Assembly (NCBI RefSeq): GCF_003284585.1
Contig: NZ_QKRX01000003.1
Span: forward strand, 2,540-66,539
DNA length: 64,000 nt
Source: Nitrincola tibetensis
GTDB taxonomy: Bacteria; Pseudomonadota; Gammaproteobacteria; Pseudomonadales; Balneatricaceae
Direction: 5' to 3'
Shown here: in pieces, positions 33,790-43,595 of the stretch
Layout: each line of letters starts with the position of its first letter
Numbering within the stretch: position 1 is the stretch's first letter
Position numbers and translations under genes: made by a program
The notes under the pieces: model-generated
Databases searched by the model: none
Seen by the model: the letters and a program-made list of their open reading frames with translations, nothing else
Told to the model about the DNA's origin: nothing

Positions 33790-34809
33790 TTGAAAACACT
33801 CTATACCTGCGTACTTGGGGCACTGGGCGGATACCTCGCCTGGTGGCTTAATCTTCCACTGCCTTGGATGCTAGGCCCCCTTTTCTTGGTGACGTTACTT
33901 GCCATCAAGGGCATCTCTGTGCGGGTTGATCGTCGAGTCAATCGCTTCTTTCTCGGTGTCTTAGGCTTTTGGCTTGGCACAGGGTTTGAAGCGAGCTTAC
34001 TCAGTGAAGCCCTTCATTGGTACTCAAGTATCTTGCTTATGGTGGTGTCAGTGGCATTCACTCTTGTGGTGAATACCTGGTTGTTTAATCGAATTGCGAA
34101 GTTAGATTTGATTACCTCGGTGTTTTCATCTTTGCCAGGCACGATGAATGCGGTTGTGATTCAAGGCGAGCAATTAGGTGGAGACGCACGTTGGATTGCA
34201 ATTGCGCAAACCCTGCGTATCTCCCTAGTGGTGATCAGTACAACGCTTATCTTCTACTTTATGCCGGGACAAAACCTACAGGGCTCAAGCCCAGAAGCAG
34301 GGCAAGTGTTCGATTTGATCTGGTTGCTACTCGTGCCGTTGGGTTGGTGGGGTGCTAGATGGCTGCGCATCCCAATGGCTGAGTTTCTGGGGCCTTTGAT
34401 GATCAGTGCGGTTCTTGCTGTGTCTGGGATCGACATCGATTTACCCGGTTGGGTCATGATGATGACCTTTGTGGTACTGGGCTCGTCGATAGGCAGTCGT
34501 TTTTTTGGGACTCAGGTTCGTGAGCTTCTTAAAGTCAGTGTGTATGCGGTCTTGGCAACGGCCATTGGCATGGTGATTGCCGCAATCATGGCGGCGGTCA
34601 CTTGGACCTTAACCGATATCCCCTTGTCTCATGCATTTCTAGCCTTAGTGCCGGGTGGAGTGGGTGAGATGGCCTTGATTGCGACGGTCGCAGGGATCGA
34701 TCCTATCTATGTTGTGTTTATTCACGTGTTTAGAATGTTCGTATTAATCTTATGCACCCCATTAATTAGTCATTTATTGGGGCGCTATACTAGAGAAACC
34801 GAACCATAA
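33790..34809 (+). CDS. AbrB-family membrane permease
   Basis: 339 residues. AbrB (ammonia monooxygenase-like) proteins have a duplicated membrane domain. Here LGALGGYLAWWLNLPLPWML and, in the second half, LVPLGWWGARWLRIPMAEF and LVPGGVGEMALIA mark the two repeats. About ten helices. The TTG start has CTAGG about nine bases upstream. It follows tctA by 16 bases, so probably a fourth member of the operon. The function is unproven; it may export or regulate flux of the same acid. Confidence 0.82.
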   Translation: MKTLYTCVLGALGGYLAWWLNLPLPWMLGPLFLVTLLAIKGISVRVDRRVNRFFLGVLGFWLGTGFEASLLSEALHWYSSILLMVVSVAFTLVVNTWLFNRIAKLDLITSVFSSLPGTMNAVVIQGEQLGGDARWIAIAQTLRISLVVISTTLIFYFMPGQNLQGSSPEAGQVFDLIWLLLVPLGWWGARWLRIPMAEFLGPLMISAVLAVSGIDIDLPGWVMMMTFVVLGSSIGSRFFGTQVRELLKVSVYAVLATAIGMVIAAIMAAVTWTLTDIPLSHAFLALVPGGVGEMALIATVAGIDPIYVVFIHVFRMFVLILCTPLISHLLGRYTRETEP

Positions 34810-34843
34810 GCTGTGTCGAATGAAATATGAGCATAGATACGCT

Positions 34844-35371
34844 TTACAAAGAGGCTGCAGAACGCGCCGCTTGATCATAAAGACCGGACATAGCGCGTAA
34901 AGACGCCGCAATTTGATGCATATCTTCAGGCGCAATCCCTAAACTCGCCAGAGATTCAACCAAACAGGCCTCGCGTATTTCAGCATACTGCATGCAGGTG
35001 GTTTGACCCAGTTCTGTTGTTTTAAAGAAGGTTTCCTTACCTTGCTTCTGGTTAGACAGTAGCTCCAGTTTCGTCAGCTTTTTAAGGGCATAACTGACCG
35101 TATGGCTGTCTTCGATATTCAGAACCAAACAGATATCCGCTAAACGCTTAGCGCGTTCACGGTGATTCACACTGTGGAGCACTAAAATATCCAACGAGTT
35201 TAGCTCCGAAAAGCCAACGGCCGTCATGCAACGCACCATCCAGCGATTAAATGCATGGCCTGCAATGATTAAACCAAATTCGAATTCAGAGAGCTCTTTC
35301 GCTTTACGCGAAAGATGCTCTGAAGACACGATGGGCCCTAGTCCGTCTTTTTTTAAGTGTGTAAGGGGCAT
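34844..35371 (-). CDS. MarR-like winged-helix regulator of TRAP operon
   Basis: 175 residues. LNSLDILVLHSVNHRERAKR and LADICLVLNIEDSHTVSYAL form a winged-helix DNA-binding region. Its ATG overlaps the dctM stop by one base, so it is the last gene of the TRAP operon. Probably a local repressor; the ligand is unknown. Confidence 0.75.
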   Translation of the reverse strand: MPLTHLKKDGLGPIVSSEHLSRKAKELSEFEFGLIIAGHAFNRWMVRCMTAVGFSELNSLDILVLHSVNHRERAKRLADICLVLNIEDSHTVSYALKKLTKLELLSNQKQGKETFFKTTELGQTTCMQYAEIREACLVESLASLGIAPEDMHQIAASLRAMSGLYDQAARSAASL

Positions 35372-36669
35372 TAGCGATTACTCATAGCCTCAGGTAAAAA
35401 AGTTACTATCTGAGGAAAGAGTGTAATCAAAATAACGCCCAATAACATTAAGAAAAAGAAAGGCAAGGCTGCGTAGGCAATTTGTAGTATATTTTTCCCA
35501 GTTAAGCCTTGTAGCACAAACAAGTTAAAACCAACGGGGGGAGTAATTTGTGACATCTCGACAACGATGACAAGATAGATACCAAACCAAATCAAGTCGA
35601 TGCCTGCAGCTTCAACCATTGGTAGCATGATGGACGTGGTTAACACTACGACAGAAATGCCATCTAAAAAGCACCCCATAATAATGAAAAACAACGTCAA
35701 TACTGCCAAAAGCATGAAGGGCGATAGGTCGTACGTGGCAATCCATGCAGCTAATTGACTTGGGATTTGCGTAAAGCCCATCGCTGCGGTTAGAAAGGAT
35801 GCACCCGCTAAGATAAACGCAATCATGCAGGAGGTTTTAACCGCGCCAAGGGTAGCATCAGAAAAACTCTGCCAAGTTAAAGCGCCATTGGTATACGCCA
35901 ATATCAATGACAGTACGACACCTACTGCTGCGGCTTCGGTTGGTGAAGCCAAGCCACCGTAAATCGAGCCAATCACCCCGATGATCAATGCCATCATAGG
36001 AATAAGACGTCGAGATCGATACAACTTCTCTTTAAAAGGAATCTCTGCATCAGCAGCAGGCACACGATCAGGGTAGCGCCATGACCAATACACCAAATAG
36101 GCTGCGAACAAGCTGATCAGCATTAATCCTGGAAAGACCCCCGCCATAAATAGGCGCGCAATCGATTGGTCGGTCGCCACGGCGAAGACAATCAAAATAA
36201 TCGACGGTGGAATCAGTAAACCGAGCGTTGCCGAGCCAGCCAGCGTTCCAATAATCAAGCGCTCGTCGTAGCCACGGCGTGTCAGCTCAGGCAGTGTCAT
36301 TTTACCCATGGTGGCACAGGTGGCGGCAGACGAACCTGATACTGCAGCGAAGAGACCGCAGCCAACGACATTGGTGTGCAGTAAGCGTCCGGGTATGCGT
36401 TGCATCCAAGGCGCGAGCCCTGTGAACATGTCCTCGGCTAGGCGTGAACGAAATAGAATCTCCCCCATCCAGATGAACATGGGTAGGGCGGTTAATTCCC
36501 AACTGTAACTGGCGCTCCAAATATCAGAGGCCATCATGTCCCCAACGGGAATTGATGTGAACTGGCTAATGCCTATCCAGCCCAGTGCTAAAAGGGAGAA
36601 GGCAACCCAAACGCCTGATCCTAAAAAGATAAATAGGGCTAGGGTCAAAACAATCATCATTAACAGCAT
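35371..36669 (-). CDS. TRAP transporter large permease (DctM)
   Basis: 432 residues with about 12 helices. DctM motifs: LPMFIWMGEILFRS, GSSAATCATMGKMTLPEL, AGSATLGLLIPPSIILIVF and ITPPVGFNLFVLQGL. Imports a carboxylate using a sodium gradient together with DctQ and DctP. 13 bases after dctQ. Confidence 0.95.
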   Translation of the reverse strand: MLLMMIVLTLALFIFLGSGVWVAFSLLALGWIGISQFTSIPVGDMMASDIWSASYSWELTALPMFIWMGEILFRSRLAEDMFTGLAPWMQRIPGRLLHTNVVGCGLFAAVSGSSAATCATMGKMTLPELTRRGYDERLIIGTLAGSATLGLLIPPSIILIVFAVATDQSIARLFMAGVFPGLMLISLFAAYLVYWSWRYPDRVPAADAEIPFKEKLYRSRRLIPMMALIIGVIGSIYGGLASPTEAAAVGVVLSLILAYTNGALTWQSFSDATLGAVKTSCMIAFILAGASFLTAAMGFTQIPSQLAAWIATYDLSPFMLLAVLTLFFIIMGCFLDGISVVVLTTSIMLPMVEAAGIDLIWFGIYLVIVVEMSQITPPVGFNLFVLQGLTGKNILQIAYAALPFFFLMLLGVILITLFPQIVTFLPEAMSNR

Positions 36670-36682
36670 AGTATAGCCCCTA

Positions 36683-37234
36683 TCATTCGTGTCCGGAGTC
36701 GTCTATTTGAAATGCACTTGGATGTGTTAAGGCTTGAATTAGCCGATTTAACCAAGTTTCAAATAAGGCCAACGAAAAGAGTGCAACGCCCGTGAGCATG
36801 ACGGTTTGAGGTATCCAAAGTGGGATGCGCAGTAATCCGTAGGACATCTCATTAAAGCTCCAACTGTCCTCCACCAAACGAAAGGTATAAACACTGAGGT
36901 ACGCGCACAAGGCTAATGCTAAGGACAGACACCAAAGCTCTACAAATACACGCACTTTGGGCGATAAATGGCTGATGAGCAGGGTAACGCGAATATGTCC
37001 ATTGTGGATAAACGTATAGGCCAAGCCTAAAAAGCTCGCGCCGACTAAAAGAAATCCTGATATTTCGGACAAACCGGGAATGACTAAGCCGACATTATCG
37101 AAGCCGAGCCAAGCACTGATTTTATCGAGAAGACGTCCGAGAACTTGTAAGGTAATTAAGCTACAAATGAGTACCAGACAAGCCGCGGCACCGAACGCCC
37201 CAAAGGTATATAAAGGTCGAAGTCGGTAATGCAT
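36683..37234 (-). CDS. TRAP transporter small permease (DctQ)
   Basis: 183 residues with four helices. GASFLGLAYTFIHNGHIRVT is the typical DctQ segment. A 51-base gap separates it from dctP. The partner of DctM. Confidence 0.92.
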   Translation of the reverse strand: MHYRLRPLYTFGAFGAAACLVLICSLITLQVLGRLLDKISAWLGFDNVGLVIPGLSEISGFLLVGASFLGLAYTFIHNGHIRVTLLISHLSPKVRVFVELWCLSLALALCAYLSVYTFRLVEDSWSFNEMSYGLLRIPLWIPQTVMLTGVALFSLALFETWLNRLIQALTHPSAFQIDDSGHE

Positions 37235-37285
37235 GATGAGTTACCTGAAAAAAGACCGGTCGCCTATGCGATCCGGTCATGATGC

Positions 37286-38269
37286 TTATTGAGCGGCGTA
37301 GCGCTGGAGGATGGCTTGGCCTTGAGCACCGGCTCTTTCAAGCCACTCTTGTGTCATGATGTCGCCGCTTTCTTTAAGTGCGCTTGACAAGGCTTCAGAC
37401 GGTTCACTTACCTGTATGCCATTGTCTTTAAGAACTTGTATGGCGGATTGAGTTTCTGCTTGGCTCATTTCCCAACCACGCTTCTCAGCGGCTTCAGCGG
37501 CATCCAATACGGCTTGTTGCACCTCTGGGCTTAAGCGCGAGAAGGCTTGTTCATTGACGATGACCATATTCTTTGGGATCCACAACTGAGTGTGGTTGAA
37601 GTGGCTAAGATAATCCCAAGCTTTGGTATCGGCACCTGTTGCAGGAGAGGTCATCATGGCGTCGACTCGGCCGGTACTAAAGGCCGTTGGGATATCGGGC
37701 ACTTCTATTTGAGTAGGAACGGCGTGTACGAGTTGTGATAAGCGCTCACTGGCTAGGTTATAGGCACGGATTTTAAGATTTCTGAGATCGCTAACATCAT
37801 TGAGTTCTTTTTGTGAGTATAAACCTTGTGGTGGCCATGGGACGGCAAATAGCAGGCGGATGCGCTGTTTTGCTAATTCTTCAGTAATGACCTCTTTTGA
37901 AGCTTGCCATAAAGCCCAAGCTTCATCGTAGTTTGATGCCAAGAAGGGAACAGAGTCGACATCAAAGATCGCGTTTTCATTGGCCAAGCGTGACATAATG
38001 AGCTCACCAGATGGCACGATTCCACGACGAACGGAATTTTTGATTTCAGCATGACCGATTAAAGAACCGTTAGAATGGACATTAATGGTCAAATCACCCC
38101 CTGTCCGCTCGGACACATCGTCAGCAAAGGCACGAATATTCACGGTGTGGAAGGTTCGATCACCATAGGGTGTAGGCATATCCCAGCTGGTCGCGGCTAA
38201 AGCAGACGTGACCGCGCTTGCACTCATTACAACGGCGAGTGCCGTTTTCAACAGAAGGTTTGTAGGCAT
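37286..38269 (-). CDS. TRAP transporter solute-binding protein (DctP)
   Basis: About 327 residues. Signal peptide MPTNLLLKTALAVVMSASAV, cleavage near ALA-A. DctP features: FADDVSERTGGDLTINVHSN, then LKIRAYNLASERLSQL with the Arg that binds the substrate carboxylate, and FSTGRVDAMMTSPATGADT. The ATG preceded by GAGG at nine bases is used in preference to an upstream TTG. It is divergent from pxpA, suggesting 5-oxoproline or a related acid as substrate; this is inference from context. Confidence 0.92.
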   Translation of the reverse strand: MPTNLLLKTALAVVMSASAVTSALAATSWDMPTPYGDRTFHTVNIRAFADDVSERTGGDLTINVHSNGSLIGHAEIKNSVRRGIVPSGELIMSRLANENAIFDVDSVPFLASNYDEAWALWQASKEVITEELAKQRIRLLFAVPWPPQGLYSQKELNDVSDLRNLKIRAYNLASERLSQLVHAVPTQIEVPDIPTAFSTGRVDAMMTSPATGADTKAWDYLSHFNHTQLWIPKNMVIVNEQAFSRLSPEVQQAVLDAAEAAEKRGWEMSQAETQSAIQVLKDNGIQVSEPSEALSSALKESGDIMTQEWLERAGAQGQAILQRYAAQ

Positions 38270-38484
38270 ATTTTTCGTCCTCAAAAGGTTTATTTATCTT
38301 TTTTTTCGCATAAGGGGCACTGAAAAATCATCAAAGAGCATTCAAGATGCTTCTTATCCTAAGGAGAGTAGTCAAGAACCCTTCGATTCGTCAACATTAT
38401 TTTTACACTTTATCGATAATTTATTTGCAAATTGTGTTTGTTTTGTTAAATTCCATTTAAAAATAACCAAGAAAGAGCCGTGTC

Positions 38485-39231
38485 ATGACTCAGTTACTCT
38501 TAAATGCAGATGTCGGAGAAAGCTTTGGTGCTTGGCGGATGGGACAGGATGAAGCCGTTATCCCACACGTTCACCTTGCGAATATTGCCTGCGGGTTCCA
38601 TGCATCAGATCCTGATGTCATGCGCTCAACCATACGTTTGGCAAAACAACATCAGGTTAAAATTGGGGCGCATCCGGCGTATCCTGATTTACAAGGTTTT
38701 GGTCGACGCTCATTGCAGTGTTCGCCTGAGCAGATTGAAAACTTGGTGCTCTATCAATTGGGCGCGCTGCAGGGGCTCTGTCGAGCTGAGGGCACCGAAG
38801 TCACCTACGTGAAACCTCATGGCGCTTTGTACAACGATATGATGAAAAATGAAGAATTGCTGCGTGCGATATTGAGAGGTGTGAAGGCCTATTCAGAACA
38901 TTTGCCTTTAATGATCATGTCAACGGCGGATAATTCGCGAGCTAAAGCCATGGCAGAAGAGGAGGGCATGAAGCTAATGTTTGAAGCCTTTGCAGATCGT
39001 GCCTACGATGATGCAGGCTTTTTAGTTTCTCGGCGCTTACCCAATGCGGTTCATCACAATCCAGAGACGATTATTGAGCAAGCGACACGAATTGCGCTCA
39101 AACAACCGCTGTTATCCAATACAGGAAAATCGCTGCATTTAGAAGCGGATACCCTCTGTGTCCATGGTGATAACGAAGAGTCTATCGCGGCCGTTAAGCG
39201 CATTCGCGCCGCATTGGATGAGTTAGGCTAA
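38485..39231 (+). CDS. pxpA: 5-oxoprolinase subunit A (PxpA, LamB/YcsF)
   Basis: 248 residues. [41 protein letters not shown] and [12 protein letters not shown] are the LamB/YcsF signatures. With PxpB and PxpC it hydrolyses 5-oxoproline to glutamate using ATP. First gene of pxpABC; four bases separate it from pxpB. An AT-rich 215-base region with the divergent TRAP operon holds the promoters. Confidence 0.95.
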   Translation: MTQLLLNADVGESFGAWRMGQDEAVIPHVHLANIACGFHASDPDVMRSTIRLAKQHQVKIGAHPAYPDLQGFGRRSLQCSPEQIENLVLYQLGALQGLCRAEGTEVTYVKPHGALYNDMMKNEELLRAILRGVKAYSEHLPLMIMSTADNSRAKAMAEEEGMKLMFEAFADRAYDDAGFLVSRRLPNAVHHNPETIIEQATRIALKQPLLSNTGKSLHLEADTLCVHGDNEESIAAVKRIRAALDELG

Positions 39232-39234
39232 TTT

Positions 39235-39942
39235 ATGATAAAAAAAGCACGGCTCGTACCTCGTATTGAACATGCGGGTGTTGATGCATGGACGGTTCGT
39301 TTGTTCGATGATATTGCCGAAGAGAATATGCCTTGGATCTTAAGCTTAGTGAAGCGCTGTGAGGTTCTGTTCTCTGAGCGACTGGTTGATATCGTTCCAT
39401 CTTACACAACGGTTTGGATTCAGTACGATTTAACCAAAATATCGTCTCAAGCGTCCCGGCAAGTGCTCGTTTCGTTGCTACAGGAATTAAATCCATTGGA
39501 CATGAGTCGTGAAGGCTGTTTGAAAGAAATTCCGGTGTGGTACCACCCAAGTGTTGGGCCTGAGCTTGCGCGTTTGCAGGATGAAAAAGGCTTGTCTTTG
39601 GACGAGGTGATTGCTCTCCATACTGAAAAAGCCTTTCGTGTATTTGCATTGGGATTTGCACCAGGGTTTGCGTTTATGGGCAGCCTGCCTGATGCCTTGG
39701 TCTTGCCGCGTTTATCCACACCGCGCCAGCAAGTGGCGGTTGGGAGTGTTGCGATTGCTGAGCGACAAACGGCTGCATATCCACAAGCGACGCCCGGTGG
39801 TTGGAATGTGATTGGGCGGACACCTTTGCGGTTATTCGACCCGCAACGCGACGCCATGAGTTATCTACAGGTGGGGGATCTGGTTCAGTTTGTGAGTATT
39901 ACTCAACAGGAATTTAAGCGACTTGGCGGAGATGACCGATGA
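39235..39942 (+). CDS. pxpB: 5-oxoprolinase subunit B (PxpB, KipI-like)
   Basis: 235 residues. Motifs: ALGFAPGFAFMGSLPDALVL, LSTPRQQVAVGSVAI and YPQATPGGWNVIGRTPLRLF. Overlaps pxpC by four bases. Works with PxpC in the ATP-dependent step of 5-oxoproline cleavage. Confidence 0.95.
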   Translation: MIKKARLVPRIEHAGVDAWTVRLFDDIAEENMPWILSLVKRCEVLFSERLVDIVPSYTTVWIQYDLTKISSQASRQVLVSLLQELNPLDMSREGCLKEIPVWYHPSVGPELARLQDEKGLSLDEVIALHTEKAFRVFALGFAPGFAFMGSLPDALVLPRLSTPRQQVAVGSVAIAERQTAAYPQATPGGWNVIGRTPLRLFDPQRDAMSYLQVGDLVQFVSITQQEFKRLGGDDR

Positions 39943-40862
39943 GCCATCCAATCTTGCGAGTTATTCAAGCAGGTCCTTTAGCGCAGTTGCAGGATGCGGG
40001 TCGATTTGGTGTACGCCATTTGGGGCTGACTCAAGGTGGGCCGATGGATCTGGAGTCTTGGGCGCTTGCCAATCAGTTGGTGGATAATGCTTGGGGTTGT
40101 GCCGTTTTAGAAATTACCGTTGGTGGCTTAATTCTGGAGTGCCTAGAGGATGTTGATTGTGCAATTACTGGAGCCGATTTAGGTGCAACGGTGGATAAAT
40201 CTCCGATTCCGCTTTGGCAAAGTTTCTCGCTCAAAAAAGCACAACGCCTCGCCTTTGGATCGCCTAAACAAGGACTGAGGGTGTATCTTGCCGTAAAGGG
40301 TGGTTTTGATGCACCGCGTTTTCTCAAGAGTTGTGCCTCAGTGCAGCGTGAGCAGTTGGGTGGACATAAAGGGGATGGCAGTCGTTTAAGTCGAGAGGAT
40401 GTGTTGTTTGCTTCGACACTATTCAAGTCGGCCTCCGAGCATAAAAAGACTCAGCCGCGCGCCTTCGGTCAGATAACCGATTTAGATTTGATTCCCGGTG
40501 CTCAAGTGCACCTTTTTTCAGGTAGCAGTCTATTTCAAGCGTTTAATCAGGTTTGGACAGTGGATTTGCGTGCAGATCGGATGGGGATTCGTCTTACAGG
40601 GAACCCACTCCAAGTAAAATTACCCTCGTTAATCTCTGAAGGAATCGGGCTAGGGGCTGTACAAATTCCACCGGATGGCTGCCCGATTGTGTTGTTAAAT
40701 GATCGTCAAACGATTGGTGGCTATCCGAAGCTAGGGAGTTTAACGCCCTTGGCCTGTGCGCGTTTGGCTCAGGTGCAGCCAGGTCAGTCCGTTCGGTTTA
40801 GAGCTTGTGGGCAAATTGCGGCATCTGAAGCCTATGCTCAATTTTTATCTAGATTTAAATGA
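39939..40862 (+). CDS. pxpC: 5-oxoprolinase subunit C (PxpC, KipA-like)
   Basis: 307 residues. RVIQAGPLAQLQDAGRFGVR, GLTQGGPMDLESWALAN and SEGIGLGAVQIPPDGCPIVL fit the biotin-dependent-carboxylase-like KipA family. Last gene of pxpABC. Confidence 0.95.
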   Translation: MSHPILRVIQAGPLAQLQDAGRFGVRHLGLTQGGPMDLESWALANQLVDNAWGCAVLEITVGGLILECLEDVDCAITGADLGATVDKSPIPLWQSFSLKKAQRLAFGSPKQGLRVYLAVKGGFDAPRFLKSCASVQREQLGGHKGDGSRLSREDVLFASTLFKSASEHKKTQPRAFGQITDLDLIPGAQVHLFSGSSLFQAFNQVWTVDLRADRMGIRLTGNPLQVKLPSLISEGIGLGAVQIPPDGCPIVLLNDRQTIGGYPKLGSLTPLACARLAQVQPGQSVRFRACGQIAASEAYAQFLSRFK

Positions 40863-40999
40863 GTCTTGTGTGCAGCATTGATACCCCCACTCTATCCATT
40901 TTATTCTGCGGGAGTGTAAGACTGATCAAAAAATAATCAGTTTTTCACAATCTAGCATTGATGCTGACTTGAATCGCTTTCCCCCCGAGTGTCCCAGTG

Positions 41000-41159
41000 T
41001 TATGCACAGTCTTATTCAGGTTTCATGTGCATAATACACTTATCAACACCTGAGTGAGTCAGCAAAAACCGTTAATTGTGAAAAATCTCTGAAAGGCCCA
41101 GATAATGGGCCCTAACAGGGGGTAAAGGGTGTGCAAAACTGTGTTGATATTGTGTATAA
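41000..41159. promoter_or_regulatory. Cluster of DnaA-box-like 9-mers in a 345-base non-coding stretch
   Basis: Three exact TTATNCACA matches: TTATGCACA at 41000-41008, its reverse complement at 41026-41034, and TTATACACA in reverse at 41151-41159. A one-mismatch TTATCAACA lies at 41040-41048. A GGCCCA/TGGGCC hairpin lies between them. The gap 40863-41207 carries no recognisable gene. It may titrate DnaA or bind it to regulate prmB; no AT-rich unwinding element or dnaA gene is present, so an origin is unlikely. Confidence 0.4.
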
Positions 41160-41207
41160 GTTGTGGGTGGATTTAAGTCAAGTGGGTTTAAAGACGGATT
41201 TAATGCT

Positions 41208-42137
41208 TTAAAACCCCTGCGTAAACAAGGAAATATGTGGGCGTAAATCCCTTGCTGAGATCATAAATACGCCATTTCCACCTTTTTCAAATTCTGCCCA
41301 CATGAACGGAACTTCAGGATAGAGCTCTATCAAATGCGCTTCGCTATTACCAACTTCAACGACAAGTAAACCTTCTTCATCAAGATATTCACAGGCCTCT
41401 CTTAAAATGCGCCGTGTAATATCCAAGCCTTGATCCCCAGACCCGAGTGCTAACGCAGGCTCGTGATGAAATTCAGCTGGCATGTTGGATAAATCCTGAA
41501 GATCAACATAAGGAGGGTTACTGACAATCAGATCGTAGCGCTTGCCTTTAAGTGCATTAAAAAGATCGCTCTGAATAACATGCACACGACCGTTGAGTTC
41601 GTGGCGTTCGACATTGGTTTGAGCAACGTCTAATGCATCGCTCGATATATCGGCCAGATCAACCTCAGCCTCCGGAAAAGCATAAGCGCAGGCAATACCT
41701 ATGCATCCACTGCCTGTGCATAGATCGAGAATTCTGTCGACTTGTCCGGGCCGTAGCCAAGGATCAAACTCCTGCTCAATTAGCTCTGCAATCGGTGAAC
41801 GAGGAATCAGAACACGCTCATCAACATAAAAAGGCATGCCCAAAAACCACGCCTCTCCAACTAAGTAGGGTAAGGGGATGCGCTGCTCAGCCCGACGCTG
41901 GATAAAATCCAACACCTTGATGCGTTCGGTTTGTGTGAGTCGAGCATCTAAAATAGCTGGGTTGGCATCCCATGGCAGATGGACAGCATTCAGCACTAAC
42001 TGTACAGCTTCGTCCCACGCATTGTCTGTGCCATGCCCATAAAAGACGCTGTTTTTCTGAAAATACGTCATTGCCAGGCGAATGTAGTCACGAAGTGTCT
42101 GCAGGTCTTGGAGGATTTGTTCAGTTTCAGTTGACAT
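41208..42137 (-). CDS. prmB: PrmB, ribosomal protein L3 glutamine N5-methyltransferase
   Basis: About 309 residues. [19 protein letters not shown] and [13 protein letters not shown] are PrmB-specific; [19 protein letters not shown] binds SAM and SNPPYVD is the catalytic motif. It methylates a glutamine of L3 during ribosome assembly. The ATG of MSTETEQ is preferred over a GTG ten codons upstream. Confidence 0.94.
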   Translation of the reverse strand: MSTETEQILQDLQTLRDYIRLAMTYFQKNSVFYGHGTDNAWDEAVQLVLNAVHLPWDANPAILDARLTQTERIKVLDFIQRRAEQRIPLPYLVGEAWFLGMPFYVDERVLIPRSPIAELIEQEFDPWLRPGQVDRILDLCTGSGCIGIACAYAFPEAEVDLADISSDALDVAQTNVERHELNGRVHVIQSDLFNALKGKRYDLIVSNPPYVDLQDLSNMPAEFHHEPALALGSGDQGLDITRRILREACEYLDEEGLLVVEVGNSEAHLIELYPEVPFMWAEFEKGGNGVFMISARDLRPHISLFTQGF

Positions 42138-42299
42138 GGGGCGGGTCCAGAATGAGTTTAGCGGCACAAAGAGAGGTAATGGTAAAGAAATCTTGCTGAG
42201 AGTGCTATGATGTTTAAATCATTATTGAATCGCGTGCGATAATATCAGGAAGCATCCTGTCTAAGCCGAGCGTTACAGGTATTGGGAGAAAAGTAATCG

Positions 42300-43538
42300 A
42301 TGGCCGGTATTAAATTAAATTCAAATGATCAGAATTTGCCTGTATTAATGGCGCGTCAGCCAATTTATACCAAGAGTCAGGATGTGGCCGCCTATGAGCT
42401 ACTCTATCGAGATGAGCAGGGCAATTTTATTCAGGGATTGAAAGATGATGAAGCGACACTGGCCGTACTCATCAACTCCTATTCGTCAGTCAATGCCAAC
42501 AACCAGAATGAAAACGTTCCGTTCTTTTTAAAAGTGACGGATGAAATCTTACTGAGCAATCAGTTGCCAGACCTCCCTCGTCATATGTTTGTTTTACAAT
42601 TGCTTGCGCATACGGATGTGACGCCAGCATTGATTAGCCGATTACAGGAGCTGGCGAAGCAGGGGTATCGTTTAGCTTTGTCTGGGTTTGATCCAGCCGA
42701 TACCAAGTTTTATCCGCTTCTTAAGGTTATCCATGTTCTAAAACTGGATATTCAACTGATTGGTTTACACCGCATCCCTAACTTGGTTAAAAAATTAAAG
42801 CCTTTTAACTTGGAGCTTTTAGCCGACAAGGTTGAAACTCAAGATGAGTTTAGACAATGCCTTGAAATGGGCTTTGAGCTTTACATGGGTTATTTTTTGA
42901 GTAAACCCTGTTTGGTGCGAGGAAAAACAATCTCTGGCAATAAAGTAATATTGCTTCAGGTCTTAAATGAGCTCAACAATCCTAAGTCCACGCCCCAGTC
43001 GGTTGAAGAAATAGCGTTAAAAGATCCGGAACTGACGTACAAAATACTTCGCGTCGTCAATTCTGCGGCCTTTAATGTACAAAAAGAAGTGAGATCCTTG
43101 TCCCATGCGATCACGTTGCTCGGGATGGAACAAATAAAGCGCTGGGTCATGTTGTTTTTGACGAAAAGCGAAGGCGGAAAGCCCCTAGAACTAACGCGTA
43201 CTATGTTGGTTCGTGCCAGAATGTGTGAGCTGATGGCTGAGATATTAGAATACGATAACCCTATGGATTATTTTATTGTGGGCTTGCTGTCTCAGTTAGA
43301 TGTGATGATGGACATGAACATGACGTCACTGCTGGAGCAGGTGCCTTTGCAGAGCAATGTGAAGAATGCCTTGTTGGAGCGTGAAGGATCGTTAGGTAAA
43401 GTGCTGAAAGAAGCTGAAGTGTATGAAACTGGTGAGTTTGATCGTTTAAGTGATCTGCTGGAAAGACCTTTTTACGAAGTTTCCTATCGTCATAGTATTA
43501 AGTGGGCGGATCAAGTCCTCAGTGCAATGCATACCTAA
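42300..43538 (+). CDS. HDOD protein with degenerate EAL domain
   Basis: 412 residues. MARQPIYTKSQDVAAYELLY is the start of a degenerate EAL-like domain (E..LLY in place of EAL, no DDFG catalytic pair), so c-di-GMP hydrolysis is unlikely. From about residue 215 a HDOD domain follows (PELTYKILRVVNSAAFNVQK, SLSHAITLLGMEQIKRWVML). Proteins of this plan act as signalling scaffolds. GGGAGAA lies nine bases before the ATG. Confidence 0.88.
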   Translation: MAGIKLNSNDQNLPVLMARQPIYTKSQDVAAYELLYRDEQGNFIQGLKDDEATLAVLINSYSSVNANNQNENVPFFLKVTDEILLSNQLPDLPRHMFVLQLLAHTDVTPALISRLQELAKQGYRLALSGFDPADTKFYPLLKVIHVLKLDIQLIGLHRIPNLVKKLKPFNLELLADKVETQDEFRQCLEMGFELYMGYFLSKPCLVRGKTISGNKVILLQVLNELNNPKSTPQSVEEIALKDPELTYKILRVVNSAAFNVQKEVRSLSHAITLLGMEQIKRWVMLFLTKSEGGKPLELTRTMLVRARMCELMAEILEYDNPMDYFIVGLLSQLDVMMDMNMTSLLEQVPLQSNVKNALLEREGSLGKVLKEAEVYETGEFDRLSDLLERPFYEVSYRHSIKWADQVLSAMHT

Positions 43539-43560
43539 ACTGTCAGTGGTTGTTAAAAGC

Positions 43561-43594
43561 GCGTCAGCCCCTGATTGAGGCTGACGCATTATTT
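43561..43594. terminator. Bidirectional terminator between HDOD gene and ilvD
   Basis: GCGTCAGCC (43561-43569) pairs perfectly with GGCTGACGC (43579-43587), followed by ATTATTTTTT. On the other strand the stem is followed by GCTTTTAAC, so it can serve both convergent genes. Confidence 0.88.
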
Positions 43595-43595
43595 T

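Noticed and set aside
40863-41207. Chromosomal replication origin
   Set aside because: DnaA-like boxes are present, but there is no AT-rich unwinding element and no dnaA, mnmG or similar neighbour.
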